Shown in pieces: positions 21,692 through 32,045 of a stretch of 64,000 bases of DNA. Within the stretch, counting starts at the first letter, position 1. The number at the start of each line of letters is the position of its first letter. Made by a program: the position numbers and the translations under genes. The stretch is from Macrocystis pyrifera (lineage: Eukaryota > Sar > Phaeophyceae > Laminariales > Laminariaceae), in NCBI GenBank assembly GCA_031763025.1, contig JASSKH010000031.1:3397783-3461782 (forward strand), in the 5' to 3' direction. The notes beneath the pieces were generated by a model, which was not told the origin of the DNA, searched no databases, and saw only the letters and a program-made list of their open reading frames with translations.

Positions 21692-22150
21692 TGCCTTGAG
21701 TGAGGCTGAAAGCCCGGTATTAACCTGGGTTCAAGTATTCTGATCGTACTTGTAGCACTTGGGAGGCGTTTCGTAGATGGAAAACCAGGGGTTTTCCCAG
21801 CCCCAGCGAGGCACGAGCTCGGCTCTCAGTCTCCGCGTGCACGAAAGGAATAAAGCAGATCTGCTTATATCTCTAAGAAAACAACACACGTTAGTACCCG
21901 CGAGTACCGATTTAAGAGGCAAACCTGTCCAGGGATACAAAGTGTCCCGGCCTTGACATTTTGTTTGCTTAAGAGATAGAAGAAGAGCAGCTTTATTTCT
22001 TTCGTGCACGCGGAGACTGAGAGCCGAGCTCATGCCTCGCTGGGAAAACCCCTGGTTTTCCATCTACGAAACGCCTCCCGAGTACTACAAATACGATCCC
22101 AATACTTGAACCCAGGTAACTACCGGGCTTTCAGCCTCAATCAAGGCAAT
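21692..22150. mobile_element. fold-back element with about 190-bp inverted arms
   Basis: The left arm (about 21692-21880: GAGGCTGAAAGCCCGGTA, GGAAAACCAGGGGTTTTCCC, GAGCTCGGCTCTCAGTCTCC) is repeated inverted at about 21965-22150. The loop of about 85 bases carries ACACTTTGTATCC in inverse orientation (GGATACAAAGTGTCCCGGCC). A single related arm lies at 57225-57500. No coding sequence, so probably non-autonomous. Confidence 0.85.
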
Positions 22151-22816
22151 GTCATAACACAACCCTGGGACAGGCGCATTCTGCCTACGAGTACTCGTAG
22201 AGATGGGTTTCTTTAGATGGAACTCAAAAAAACAAAATGGGTATGCTTTTTTACGGTTCTGTTTTATAAACCATGGCCCAGCCATGTGCCCACACACGTT
22301 GCCGCACCTAGCTCGACCAACTCTGAACGACTTCCGACCGCACCAGCACAAAAATGTTTCGTTAGTGTGCGTGCGTACACAGAGCCCGCCGAGACTGGCA
22401 TTGGTGCCGTGTGGGTTGAGCGCGGTGGACAAAAACGTGGCCGAAAAAAATGTTGATTCACCCACCATGACACACACACTTTACAGAGAAACAGAAAAAC
22501 AAGGCGCCCAATATACTCTCGTACGGTATCCTAAGTCCATGAATATTACGAACTTTTGTGTTGAATGTTAGTGTATAAATGGTCCCTATATGGAGGGACA
22601 GAATGGTATACGAGTAAGTACTGTTGGCTGTACCGTAGTATATATCCTATGGCCGCCCTTTTCTTTAACTTTCTTCCCCCTTGCTTCCCCCCCCTCCCCC
22701 GCTGTTTTCTTGCGCGTCTTTTTTCGCTGGCGTGGCAGCCGCGTAACTCTGCTAGGCATGTTTTGAACTACTGGTGTAGCCCAAAGATCCAAACAAGCGA
22801 GTGGTCAAGAAAGACC
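22151..22816. other. upstream region of gene 1
   Basis: No separate gene seen. A TATAAAT sequence lies at 22574-22580, about 240 bases before the gene 1 start; it is a possible core promoter element but sits in repeat-like sequence (GGTCCCTATATGGAGGGACA). Confidence 0.3.
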
Positions 22817-23162
22817 ATGGCAGCTCCCTCTCTGCAGCAACCTGAAGTAGGTCCCTCGGCACGCTCGGGGCGGCGTTTTCGGCGTGCTGGAGAGGGTGAT
22901 AGCGGCGGTGGCGGCGGCACTGGAAACCGGGCCCGTTTGGCGGTGTCATGGAATCTGAGCCGGCGACGGTGCTGGCCCTTCGTCGTGTTTGTCAAGACCG
23001 TTGTGCTCGTGGCCGTTATGCTCGTGACCTTCGTGCGAGACCCTGGGAGAACGCGGGCTGAAGAAGGCGCGACACGTTTCACGGAACTGAGCGGACGGAA
23101 CATTCCGAGAGCCCGCCATTTGCGGCCCCCGGAAAATGACCGGGCTTCTTCCTCCGGCAGAG
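22817..23162 (+). CDS. Gene 1 exon 1 (probable): cytosolic tail and signal anchor
   Basis: ATG in the strong context ACCATGGCA. Residues 1-51 are Gly/Arg-rich; WPFVVFVKTVVLVAVMLVTF is a single membrane span, with Arg before it, giving a type II orientation. The 3' end is uncertain: AGAG|GTATCT at 23162/23163 leaves phase 1, which does not fit exon 2 directly; a cut at TC|GTAGTC near 23173 would fit an alternative exon 2 start at 24810. Linked to gene 1 because it is the only signal anchor upstream in the right orientation. Confidence 0.6.
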
Positions 23163-25345
23163 GTATCTGGTCGTAGTCGGGGGATTGGGGGACGGACGAG
23201 CCTCCCCCCCCCCCCCCCTTCCCCTGTTTTTCCCCCAAGACAAGACCCTACGTATGTCATATCTATGTACGTGCGTCCCGCTACAGAACCAGTGTTTTCC
23301 CGCCGTCTGCACTCTCGAAGATTGGCGCCTAAGAACAGCTGTAGTCACTCGACAACAATGGTTGTAGCCTGCGGGCCCGCTTCGGACGGTGAAAACTGCT
23401 CAGAATTTGAAGCCTTCCAACAGCAGCAAAAGCAGTCATTCGTTCCTCGCCCGCTCGTGTCAATCCGTCATAAAGTACGTACTTGCGCTTCCGCGCGCAC
23501 GCGACGCTGATGACACGGTCTCACTACTGTCTGCACTCTCGAAGATTGGCGCGTACGAACAGCTCTAGTCACTCGACAACCATAGTTCTAGCTTCTTGAC
23601 CCTTTTATTGGACTGCAGTCCCGCTTTGGGTACGGACTGCCCAGAATTTGGGGGGGGGTTGTCCCAACAACTGGAACTGCAGTCCGCAAAGGGTTCAGCC
23701 TTCCAACAGCAGCAAAAGCAGTCATTCCCCGTCCGCTCGCGTGTCTGCCTGTCAGAACACGCACTTGCGCCTCCGTGCACGCGACGCTGGTGATGCATGA
23801 GCACTATCTCCTCCTCTCCTGCTGCAACGAGCACTGCGGAAAGCCGTCAAGGGAATCCACACTAAAACTAACATAATAGATCGGTTGACGGTACTCTTGC
23901 CTCTTGACTTGACCGGCAGCCGTCAAGGGACCCCCCCCGCTAAATATAGCGTATTGAGTGTAAAGGCGGCCTCGGTTGACGACACTCTTGCCCCTTGACC
24001 GGCAGCCGTCAAGGTAGTCCCTACACTAAAACTGATATATTGAGCCTAACGAGGCCTCATTTGGCGACACTCTTGAAACTTGACGGCCAGAAGTCAAGGA
24101 ACTCCCCGCACTAAAAATAGCATAGTAAGTATAAGAGGCTTCGGTTGACGGCATTTTTCCCTTGACGGCTCCCCGTCAAGGGACTCCCCACACTGAACAT
24201 AGGATAGCAAGTCTAAAGAGGCCTCGGTTGACAGTACTCTTGCCCCTTGGCGAGGAGCCGTCAAGAGACTCCCCGCACTAAAATAGTATACTAAGTCTAG
24301 AGAGGCCTCAGTTGACGGCACTCTTGCACCTTGACGGGCAGTCGATAAGGGACCTCCACACTAAGACTATCATACAACGATTAAAGCGGCCTCGGTTGAC
24401 GGCACTCTTTCACCTTGACGGGAAGCCGTCAAGGCACTCAAGGGACTACCCCCATGACGGGAAGCCGTCAAGGGACTCGCCACACTCAAAACTACATCGT
24501 CAAGTCTAAATCCGGCCTCGATTGACGGCACTCTTGCCCCCACATAAAAGCTGTGATATGACGTCTAAAGCTTGGCACTCTTGACGCAGGACGGCGTACT
24601 CAGGAGGAACAAGAGGGACCACCGCCGCCGCCGGCATCTCATGCGCCGAGGCTTCAGTTTGGAGAGGTGGGAGAAGAGGGGGGCGACGGGTGGGGGGAGG
24701 GGCAGCGAGCGCCCGCGGCGCAAACCGGTGACATGAGGGCAGGGGAGGGACAAGGGAAGGGGGAGAGGGAGGAGGGAGGGGGGGGAGCACCACCGCAGTG
24801 TTTCTCTAGCCCCGCCGCCGACCCTTCGAACGGAGCGTGGAGGGAGTGCGAGGGCGGCGTCCGGGAGTCGCCGGCAGACATGGTGGACTGGGTCTGGGAC
24901 AGCGGAGAATACAGATACTACCAAATGTAAGTTTAAACCCTTTTAGTACCACAGCAGTGGGCATGTGCCTACATTTGGCTATAATTTCAAGTGTTTCGTC
25001 CCCGCAATGCGGTTACGTGTCGCGCGTGCCGGTAGCACTCTGGACGGAAAAAATGTAGACACCGTTTGGTCTACACGTATTGTACCCAAGCAGTCCTTAT
25101 TATTACCGCCCAAAGTTGTATGGCTGTTTAGAAGTAGGTACAGGGATGTTGAAGGGAAAAATGTTTGCGCATCCCTGACTGACAATACCCCCGTGCTCCG
25201 CCCCGGCATTGAAGGAATTCGAAGGTCTACGGTTTTACGACTACGACCATGAATGACATGAGCAACCCTCCCCCACCCCACCGTTTCGTCTCGAAAGGGA
25301 TGCGTGGTCAATGGTCAAATGACTAAGGCAAGCAACAAATGAGTA

Positions 25346-25376
<31 letters not shown>

Positions 25377-28300
25377 CCTGGCCAAGCTATAAATAGTCCA
25401 CGCCCGCGTCGCCTCCTTATCCCGAAACCCCTATGAACACGATCAAAGCAGCTAATATGAATATGAATACCGCTGTGAGCATCCACATGTATGTACGTGT
25501 CGTATTGTAGCTCAGGAAACAGTTGTGTACATACATGACACCAGGCAGCAGGAATCAGATGATTTAGACGGTGTCGAGGACCCCGGCGGTCAGAAGTTGG
25601 AAGCCTGTAGAACGTTGAGAGACATCCTCCCGTATAGGTCTTCGACGAAATGGTTGGAAGATTTTTTGTTTTCGGCCTTGAACCCCAACCCTAGGAAACG
25701 AATCTCGATCGCGTCAGAAATTCTCGGAATGAAGAGGAGCTCCCATAATTTGTTGGCTTTTGTGTAGTTCCATGCTAACGACCAGCCCCCGAACAGCCAC
25801 ACACGTACGAACTACTGTAGCCATGTATATAGCGACCGGCCGGTAAACCCATAACGACCAGACAATTGCGGATGATGATTTTGTTGTGCATGTATTGAGA
25901 CGCGCAGGTGCAATAACATGTGGCGTAAGGACCATGCGGGGGAGGGTCCAATGCCTTACTGGAAGTGGGAACCCGATGATTGCAGTCTGGAAGAAGTGGA
26001 TGCGGCTAAGTTCTGCCGCGTTATGGAAGGAAGGAAAGGGATCTTGTTTGTCGGTGAGCGAGCGAGCGAGCGACCGGCAAGGCGAGAGGCAGGGAGGCGG
26101 GGAGGGGAGGAGGGAGGGAGGGCATGTTTTACTACGCCTGAGCCAGGCTGCGGCAGCGGCTTCGCTTGAATATATAGTTTTGCCGAAACATTTCCCACCC
26201 AGTGGCGGGGGTTAGGCTCCTCTCCTGAACTGAGGAGGGGGCTACCCCGACATGCTCTCACCGCGTGTGTGTTGCATGCTATTATTTGGAAACCCACTCG
26301 ATTGAATTGTGTGTCGGCTAAAGGGGCTGGCTCACAGTAGATTTTACTGTGTTTCTATAGAAGGTCGGTTGTTGGCCGGGTGTGTCTATGTCTAGAGCTA
26401 CTTCCTCGCGTGGACGGCCTTGGCAATTTTCGTTGCCATCATGCCCCTACCGCGAGCGCGCCTCGCCTCCTGGTAGTACAGGGGGTCGGTCGCCCTCCGC
26501 AACCCCGCAACCAGGCAGTTTCCGTCCTCCTCCTTTTCCTCCTCCTCCTGCTCCTCCTCCTGCTCCCCCTCTTCTTCCTCCTTGTCCTCCTCGTCCTCCT
26601 CGTCCTCCTCCTCCTCCTCCTCCTCCTTCTCCTCCTCCTCTTCCTCCTCCTCCTCCTCCTCCTCCTCTTTCTCCTCCTCCTCCTCCTCCAGGGGTCGTCG
26701 TCCTCGCTACGTACACAGACAGACAGCAGTTGCATCATGAGGATCATCGTTGCAGGGACCAAAAACACAAGCAAGATACGTACGTAGTAGCAGGTGCTGA
26801 GCGGCCCGCCCGCCCGCCCGCCCGCCCAACCGTACGTACGTGGTAGTTCCAGGTTCGAGTGAGAAATATGCAAAAAAAAAGGTTTTGACACACCTTGTTA
26901 TTGCTTTTTTTACGCCTCGTGTAGAGGGGGGTGCGCTTCTTCACGCCCTGTGAGGAGCCCGTCCTCCCCTAAGGTCGTAGACAGACAGATCTCCCTTTTG
27001 TTGTTGCTTTCGTCCTTTCTCTGTCCCTTGTTTTGTTTTTGCCCTTTTTTTTCGAATTCTCCGTCCTTTCGCTTCTCCCCGGTTTTTTCTTCCCCCACGT
27101 TGTTTTTCTGCCTTTTCCTACACTTTTCGACAATTTTTTTCTTCCGTTTTTTTTTTTCACGACTGAAACAAAAACAGACAGCAGTCACCGCTTGCACCGG
27201 TGGTCTGGTGGCTAACCTCGAGTACTGTTAATACTTCTGTATGTAGCGTATGTGGGCCGAGGTTCAAATTCCGGTGGGTCCGAAAAAAACGAAAACACCG
27301 CATAACTTTTATGTGCTTGTCCTTTTCTCAAGCGCGGAAAGCGCTTAGAGCGCGAGTTAATTATTGATGAAATTTCCGACAAACACGCACGAGCGGTGGA
27401 CTGGGAATGCTGAGTCTTCTGCGCGCGTAAAAATGAAGGCAAATGCTGGGGAGGGGGGGGGGGAGGACAAGGGATTAAGGGAAGACATCTGTGACCGCGG
27501 CTTGTGAACGTGGTGGTTGAAATAAAACCAAAAGTACAAACAAACAAACACTGCGCCAGATTAGGGCCAGAAAGGGGTAAAACTGTTGAGCAGCCCTATA
27601 TAGTGCCAAGGCTCGAGTTGTAACAAAGTACGTGTTGTACCCCGGCAGCAGCCCTGCTCCAAACGTCGTCGGCAGACAGATTGACAGACAGACAAACAGA
27701 CAAAGGGATGTCAGTTGCAGCAGATCAGGTACAGAAACAAGGAAAATGTGCTGAGCGGCGGTGCAGTACAGCTCGAGAGCCAGAACCAAGAGCTTGAAAA
27801 ATAGGCGCGGGTACACACGCATACACACACGCGGTAGCTGCTCGCTTCGAACTCAATCGCTCGACAGCCATGTACATTTTATGACTACTACTTCACAAGT
27901 ATATAGGTCAGCTGTGAGTTCGATCGATGGGCTTTGCGTGCTGCGCGATATGTATCAAGCTGCCACTCCAATACGTGCGAGCAGCCACGTACGAGGCGCG
28001 TGAAACAGTCACGATGGATGTTTTGGTGCAACAGAAAGAAACCGAAACACATAGAAACGCCGTACAAGCACAAACAGCACACGCAATTATGGCACATACA
28101 CACAACACTTTCTTGAGATCCATGCATATATATGTCCCCATCCACTCTCCCCCTCCCCCTCTCTCCCAACCATCGCCGCCGTGACCCACCTAACAACATC
28201 GCCCGCCTCAGGGGACAGCATGACGAAGATAATGACCTCCACCCTCGCCTCGGTCCTTCGCGCGAAGGTCCGTGCCATCGGGGACAGCGAGCAGAGGGTG

Positions 28301-31300
28301 AACGGAGAGGCACGGGAGGCGGACAGGTGGTCGGCCTGCGGGGGCAAGCTCAACGTCACCTTCATCCGCAACGACTTCCTCGACGCGCGCACCGTTGAGT
28401 ACGAGGGGCTACAGTGCGAAGACCACGACGTGAGCCAGTCGCGCTGCACGGCTTTCGCCCTGGAGTCCGTCCTGAGGGACGTGGACACGCTGGTGGTGAA
28501 CTCCGGCGCGCACAAGAGAAGGGACGGGTGGGAGGCCTACGGGGACGCGATGAGAGTCTCGAGCGCGAGCCTGACCGCGTCTATGAGGTACCTGCACGGA
28601 GATAACGCCATCTTGGTCGTCAGGAACACCGTGCCGGGTCACTGGGGCTGTGAAGAAAGGTAAGTAGGCCTACAGAGGAGCAGGGGGGCGGAGGGGGGGG
28701 GGTGTACTCATGTTACGCATGGCCGTAGTCGCATGAGCGCGGGGGGGTGTGGGGGGGGGGGGGGGGGGGGCTGAGGGCCTCTAGGACTTCAAGGCGATGT
28801 ATGAGAGCTATCGAGGGGGGGAGGGGGGGGGCTCAGGGCGGCTGGGAAATCAAGGCGAGGTATGATGCTTAACGAGCAGGGGAGGGGGGGGGGGGGGGGG
28901 GCTGGATTTGGAGCTGAAGACTTGAGGACGAGGAGAGGGGGAAGGGGAGGGGGGGGGCGAGGTATGAGGTTTAAGGAGAGGGGGTGGAGGAGAAAGGGGA
29001 AGGGGGGGGGGGGGGGGGGGGGTAGCCAAGTGTTGCTTGCCTCAGTAAGTTGGCCATGGACCACGCGCCCCTATCGAGGCGGAGCACCGTAGGATAAGGA
29101 GGAGGGTGGGGGTGCAATCATGTCGCGCATGGCCGTACTCATATTGCCATAGACCCTTGCATCCCTACAATACCGGGACGGAGCACGTCGGGCGTTCACA
29201 GACCAGGCATGCATTGCTTGCACCAAACGCGAAGCGCCGTGAGGCGTTCGGTGAGTCGCATGAAGGGTGAGCCGTTGTATCCTACTAAGGACCTCTTTCT
29301 TGTATATGGATGACAGCGTCGAGTGAAGTAATTATTTTTTCTGGGTGTGGCTGCTTCCAGAGACAGCAAGGCGTACGCTGTGTAACTGCCTCATGGGGAG
29401 GGGAGGGGGAACGTACTCATTTGTCGATTGCCTCGCGAATCACTTGACCATTGACCACGCATCCCATTCGAGCCGGAGCACCACCGCGCTCTACGCGTTT
29501 TGAGCTCGCTGTACCTGGGGCCCACAAGAGGGGGGAGAGTAAACAGCTGCAGTATTTTTGGCAGGTGTTTCCGGCGACCAATCGCACTGAACGTGTTTGT
29601 TCCGCGCGCCGCCTTTCGTTCTCCGCTGGCACAAAGTATCATCACCGCGCGCCGAATGCCTAACCTCAGCCCCCCCCCGTCCCTCACAGGACCCGACAAT
29701 TTGTACTTTTCGATCTCGACGCCTGCTATGGAAGATGTAACACCTTAGTTTGTTCCCCTTTTAGGACTCCAGTCCCATATGTAGGGACAAACCACTCAAA
29801 TTCTAAGTAGTTTGTCCCCAAAATGGGACTGCAGTGCTAAATAGATGGGTCATAGACCCGAACACCAAAAACAAACGCCCCCCCCCAAAAAAAAAACAAA
29901 AGCACAAGATGAATCGTCATACCCATGTCGCTACAGACAAGTACAGTAGGGTATCTACGCAACGAGTTATATCGTGAAGCGCCATCAAGAATCGCATTCC
30001 AACGATAATTGGTTGGATTCTTCAGGGTAAGGCCGTCAGACAGAAACGTTTGTTTTTTTTTAATAAGAAAAAGTGCTACCTCTATACCGTAGAACGGGCT
30101 TCCCGCAATATGTTGATTTTGTTCGTGTTTTTTTACAGGACACATATATATATATATATATATATTCATATATAGAGTTAGGGTTAGGGTTAAATCCAAA
30201 GCGCGCCAATGACATCCTCAGCCTCCCCCCCCCCCCCTCTCTGGACCTGAATCTTGTAGTCCATCACGATCTACCCTGATTATCTGGCTTTTTCAGGATG
30301 TTCGAAGCGCGTCCATGCCAACCTGAGCCCATTACCCCCGCCCCCCTCCCCCGGGAAGCCGAATCTGACGATCGCCCCCCGATCTGCCGGTACCCTCACT
30401 TTTCGTTTTTTTAATTTCACAGGATGTTCGATGGGCCGGTGAGTCTAGAAGTGGCCACCAGCCTCGTAGCAGACTCGCCGGAAGCCTACCAGTGGGAACA
30501 TTTCGACGGCAACAATAAGGTGAGTCACACACAGCACCCCAACGTTAGCCCAACCCCGCCGCGCCCCCCGCCCTTCTCCTTCTCTCCCCCTACCAAAGGT
30601 GATGCGATGGTTGACGACACTCGTGCCCCTTTGACGAAACGGTTTTCCCATGCTAAATATACTTAGATATACCTAGTATCTTTTTAACCCGTGAACCGAC
30701 ACCGTCTCTACCTGCGTACGTACGTTAGCTTAAATTTTGGCAGCCTTTCCCCTCTGTCCTTGGGTTGACCCCGTCTCGAGACCCCCGAGATAGCGGACGA
30801 AACAGATGGGGAAAAAAAAAGGTGATAGATACTAGTACGGAGGACCATAGTAAACAGGAACAAATATTTTTGGTAAAAATAGGTAAATATATAGGCTTTT
30901 GTGTGTACCACAGGTCCTATTTACTATGGTGCCCAGCAGCGTAGGCTCCTGTTACGCTCGTGCCACACGGCTCCTTTTTTCGTTTGTCACTCGGACACCG
31001 CCTTGGCATCGCGTCCCCCCCCAGTCACGCGGTGGCGGCTTCTTCTTGCTCTACTCGTCACTTTCTTATCGACAATTTTTCCCTCTCTGTTAAGTCCCTT
31101 AGAGGGGTTGACCCCTTATGGGCGACCTGAAAAGCGACTGTTAATATTAATAGTGCGGTCTCATCGCTCTTTTTAGGAAAAGCGCGCGACAAAACCGTAC
31201 GGGGTACGCGCCATCATGTTGTGTTGAGGGCGTGTCCCTGCAGTGCAGCAGTACACTCACCTCGATCTCCTCGCATCGCAACTCTCGGAGGAGGACGCAT

Positions 31301-32045
31301 CACCCCTTGCACTCGAACCCCAGCAGCCCGCCGAGCTTTCGCTTGGTGTATGGCCGACGCTGTAATCTTCGCGTTGCTTGTGAGCCCCCCCCCCCCCCGC
31401 GACGCTTCTCTCTGAACTCTCGAGGGCTTGGTCAGTTCATCTCACCGCGCTTTCCCCCCCGTGTCTCCTCCCGACGCGAAGGTTTCCACACTTCTGACGT
31501 ATCATGTACAGATCATGTACAGATCATCCCCACAGTTCATGATATAGGTCTTTCCGGGCAGATAGATGGACAGATCCCTGATCTGTACTGTATGAGCTAG
31601 TGTATGTCTCCGGGTGGGACCTGCAAAACCTGCATGATCTACGCAGGGCATGCTTCCTGGGTTGGGACGTGTACTTATACAGGAAGATCCTGCGCAATCA
31701 CTCACAACGGCCGGCGAGGAACTGAAAATTCCACTGCAGATCATGATCTGTATCTGTGGATGATCTGTCGCGGGTGCGGAAGTTTTCACAGTACCAAAAG
31801 GCGTTAATTCCGCCCGCCACTTCCCTCTCTCTCCCCCTCCCCTGTGTGTGAAGGTTCTCGAAGAGGCGTTTGCGAGCACGGGTGGGGGCTGGAGGGTCCT
31901 GGATGCGTACACGCCGACCCTGCTGCGGTCCGACCTTCACCACGGAAACGGAGACTGCCTCCACTACTGCGTGCCTGGACCGGTAGACCACTGGGTTACG
32001 TTGCTCTACAATATCTTGCTGGTCGAGACGGCCGAAAGGATATAG
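22817..32045 (+). CDS. Gene 1: PC-esterase / TBL-like (SGNH) O-acyltransferase, six exons
   Basis: Predicted join: 22817..~23162, 24799..24926, 25908..26053, 28212..28659, 30423..30519, 31854..32045; about 450 residues. Type II membrane protein (cytosolic basic N-terminus, membrane segment at residues 52-73) with a lumenal PC-esterase/trichome-birefringence-like domain. Landmarks: NGAWRECEGG; YRYYQMCNNMWRKD; YWKWEPDDC; ILFVGDSMTKIM, where GDS is the catalytic-Ser motif; VVNSGAH; VRNTVPGHWGC; DAYTPTLLRSD; and DCLHYCVPGPVDHW, where the DxxH motif gives catalytic Asp and His. The family acetylates wall polysaccharides or glycans in the Golgi. Every junction from exon 2 to exon 6 uses GT-AG and keeps phase (2, 1, 2, 0). 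The exon 1 to exon 2 junction is not resolved. The substrate is unknown. Confidence 0.88.
23598..23697. mobile_element. MITE family M2 copy (gene 1 intron 1)
   Basis: CCCTTTTATTGGACTGCAGTCCC at the left and GGAACTGCAGTCCGCAAAGGG inverted at the right. Related palindromes occur at 29756, 50875, 52797 and 53307. Confidence 0.65.
23838..24585. repeat. minisatellite, about eight units of 83-90 bp (gene 1 intron 1)
   Basis: Each unit has GGTTGACGGCACTCTTGCC, then a hairpin CTTGACGGxxxxCCGTCAAG, then GACTCCCCACACTAAAA and TCTAAAGAGGCCTC. Units begin near 23884, 23971, 24060, 24142, 24225, 24310, 24393 and 24520. A lone partial unit lies at about 30609-30640. Confidence 0.9.
24799..24926 (+). CDS. 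Gene 1 exon 2
   Basis: Encodes CFSSPAADPSNGAWRECEGG ... VDWVWDSGEYRYYQ plus two bases (AT). It carries the Cys-rich start of the PMR5N/TBL domain. Acceptor ACCGCAG at 24792-24798 (alternative TCTCTAG, exon from 24810); donor AAT|GTAAGT. Confidence 0.82.
25347..25374. repeat. poly(C) tract
   Basis: About 28 consecutive C in gene 1 intron 2. Confidence 0.95.
25908..26053 (+). CDS. Gene 1 exon 3
   Basis: Starts with G, completing ATG (Met) from exon 2, then CNNMWRKDHAGEGPMPYWKW, EPDDCSLEEVDAAKFCRVME and GRKGILFVG. This is the TBL pattern C..N.R.D..Y..W.W.P..C..........L.G....FVGD. Acceptor CGCGCAG; donor GTCG|GTGAGC, phase 1. Confidence 0.92.
26527..26692. repeat. CTC/CTT polypyrimidine microsatellite (gene 1 intron 3)
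   Basis: About 165 bases of TCC/CTC/TTC triplets with no purine except scattered G. It produces long Leu-, Pro/Ser- and Arg-rich frames that are artefacts. A GCCC repeat follows at 26804-26826. Confidence 0.95.
27188..27550 (+). mobile_element. tRNA-derived SINE, copy 4, different tRNA head (gene 1 intron 3)
   Basis: Head CACCGGTGGTCTGGTGGCTA with B box GGTTCAAATTCC, not alignable to the head of copies 1-3. The body is the same family: GCGCGAGTTAATTATTGATG, GAGCGGTGGACTGGGAATGC, GACATCTGTGACCGCGGCTT. It ends in AAACAAACAAACA. Confidence 0.8.
28212..28659 (+). CDS. Gene 1 exon 4 (GDS motif)
   Basis: GG completes Gly, then D-S: the GDS motif is split by the intron. It continues through TLVVNSGAHKRRDGWEAYGD and LVVRNTVPGHWGCEE and ends with AG of an Arg codon. 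Acceptor CGCCTCAG; donor AAAG|GTAAGT. This is the longest exon and strongly GC-rich compared with its flanks. Confidence 0.95.
28680..29025. repeat. G-rich tandem-like tract (gene 1 intron 4)
   Basis: Repeated blocks of G runs of up to about 22 separated by short AGG/GAGG stretches, with the recurring motif CAAGGCGAGGTATGA. Potential G-quadruplex sequence immediately after a splice donor. Confidence 0.85.
29100..29400 (+). repeat. dispersed repeat R3, copy a (gene 1 intron 4)
   Basis: GCATGGCCGTACTCATATTG, then CATCCCTACAATACCGGGAC, GACCAGGCATGCATTGCTTG, GCCGTGAGGCGTTCGG and TCCAGAGACAGCA. Further copies at 45.9, 46.5, 46.7, 46.8, 51.9 and 52.2 kb. Confidence 0.85.
29756..29842. mobile_element. 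MITE family M2 copy (gene 1 intron 4)
   Basis: CCCCTTTTAGGACTCCAGTCCC left and GGGACTGCAGTGCTAAA right, with inner inverted GGGACAAACCACT/AGTAGTTTGTCCC. Confidence 0.75.
30146..30193. repeat. (TA)n followed by two TTAGGG units
   Basis: A TA repeat of about 24 bases, then AGTTAGGGTTAGGGTTAAA. A short interstitial telomere-like motif in gene 1 intron 4. Confidence 0.85.
30423..30519 (+). CDS. Gene 1 exon 5
   Basis: G completes Arg, then MFDGPVSLEVATSLVADSPE and AYQWEHFDGNNK. Acceptor TTTCACAG; donor AAG|GTGAGT, phase 0. A near-copy of the acceptor and first exon bases (CAGGATGTTCGA) occurs about 127 bases upstream, at 30294-30305, but its frame soon departs. Confidence 0.9.
30836..30934. mobile_element. 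micro-MITE, family M1 (gene 1 intron 5)
   Basis: TACGGAGGACCATAGTAAAC left, complementary right end TCCTATTTACTATGGT. The right terminus is degraded (GCCCAGC). Confidence 0.8.
31496..31783. repeat. GATC-rich dispersed repeat R4, copy a (gene 1 intron 5)
   Basis: (ATCATGTACAG)n and many GATC/CAGAT motifs around a unique-looking core (TCCGGGTGGGACCTGCAAAA; CTTCCTGGGTTGGG), ending GCGGAAGTTTTCAC. Similar cores lie at 39.3, 42.1 and 48.7 kb. Confidence 0.7.
31854..32045 (+). CDS. Gene 1 exon 6 (DxxH motif) and stop
   Basis: VLEEAFASTGGGWRVLDAYT, then GDCLHYCVPGPVDHWVTLLY and NILLVETAERI, stop TAG at 32043-32045. DCLH at 31953-31964 carries the catalytic Asp and His. Acceptor TGTGTGAAG. The last residues match the family's usual C-terminus. 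Confidence 0.95.
   Translation, partial: VLEEAFASTGGGWRVLDAYTPTLLRSDLHHGNGDCLHYCVPGPVDHWVTLLYNILLVETAERI

Noticed and set aside
22565..22816. Earlier Met (22565) as the gene 1 start
   Set aside because: The intervening residues look like untranslated sequence, and the ATG at 22817 has the stronger context directly before a plausible signal-anchor tail.
23838..24585. CRISPR-like array in gene 1 intron 1
   Set aside because: The whole 83-90-bp unit is repeated, with no distinct spacers; minisatellite.
24667..24798. Upstream part of the exon 2 open frame as coding
   Set aside because: Gly/Glu-rich purine tract before a good acceptor; does not match the PC-esterase family.
25525..25767. 80-codon frame with ALNPNPRKRISIASEIL, reminiscent of the tail of a protein kinase
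   Set aside because: It lies inside gene 1 intron 2 and has no other kinase motif; the similarity is to one short stretch only.
26380..26891. Long Leu-, Pro/Ser- and Arg-rich open frames on both strands
   Set aside because: They read through a (CTC)n microsatellite in gene 1 intron 3; composition alone keeps them open.
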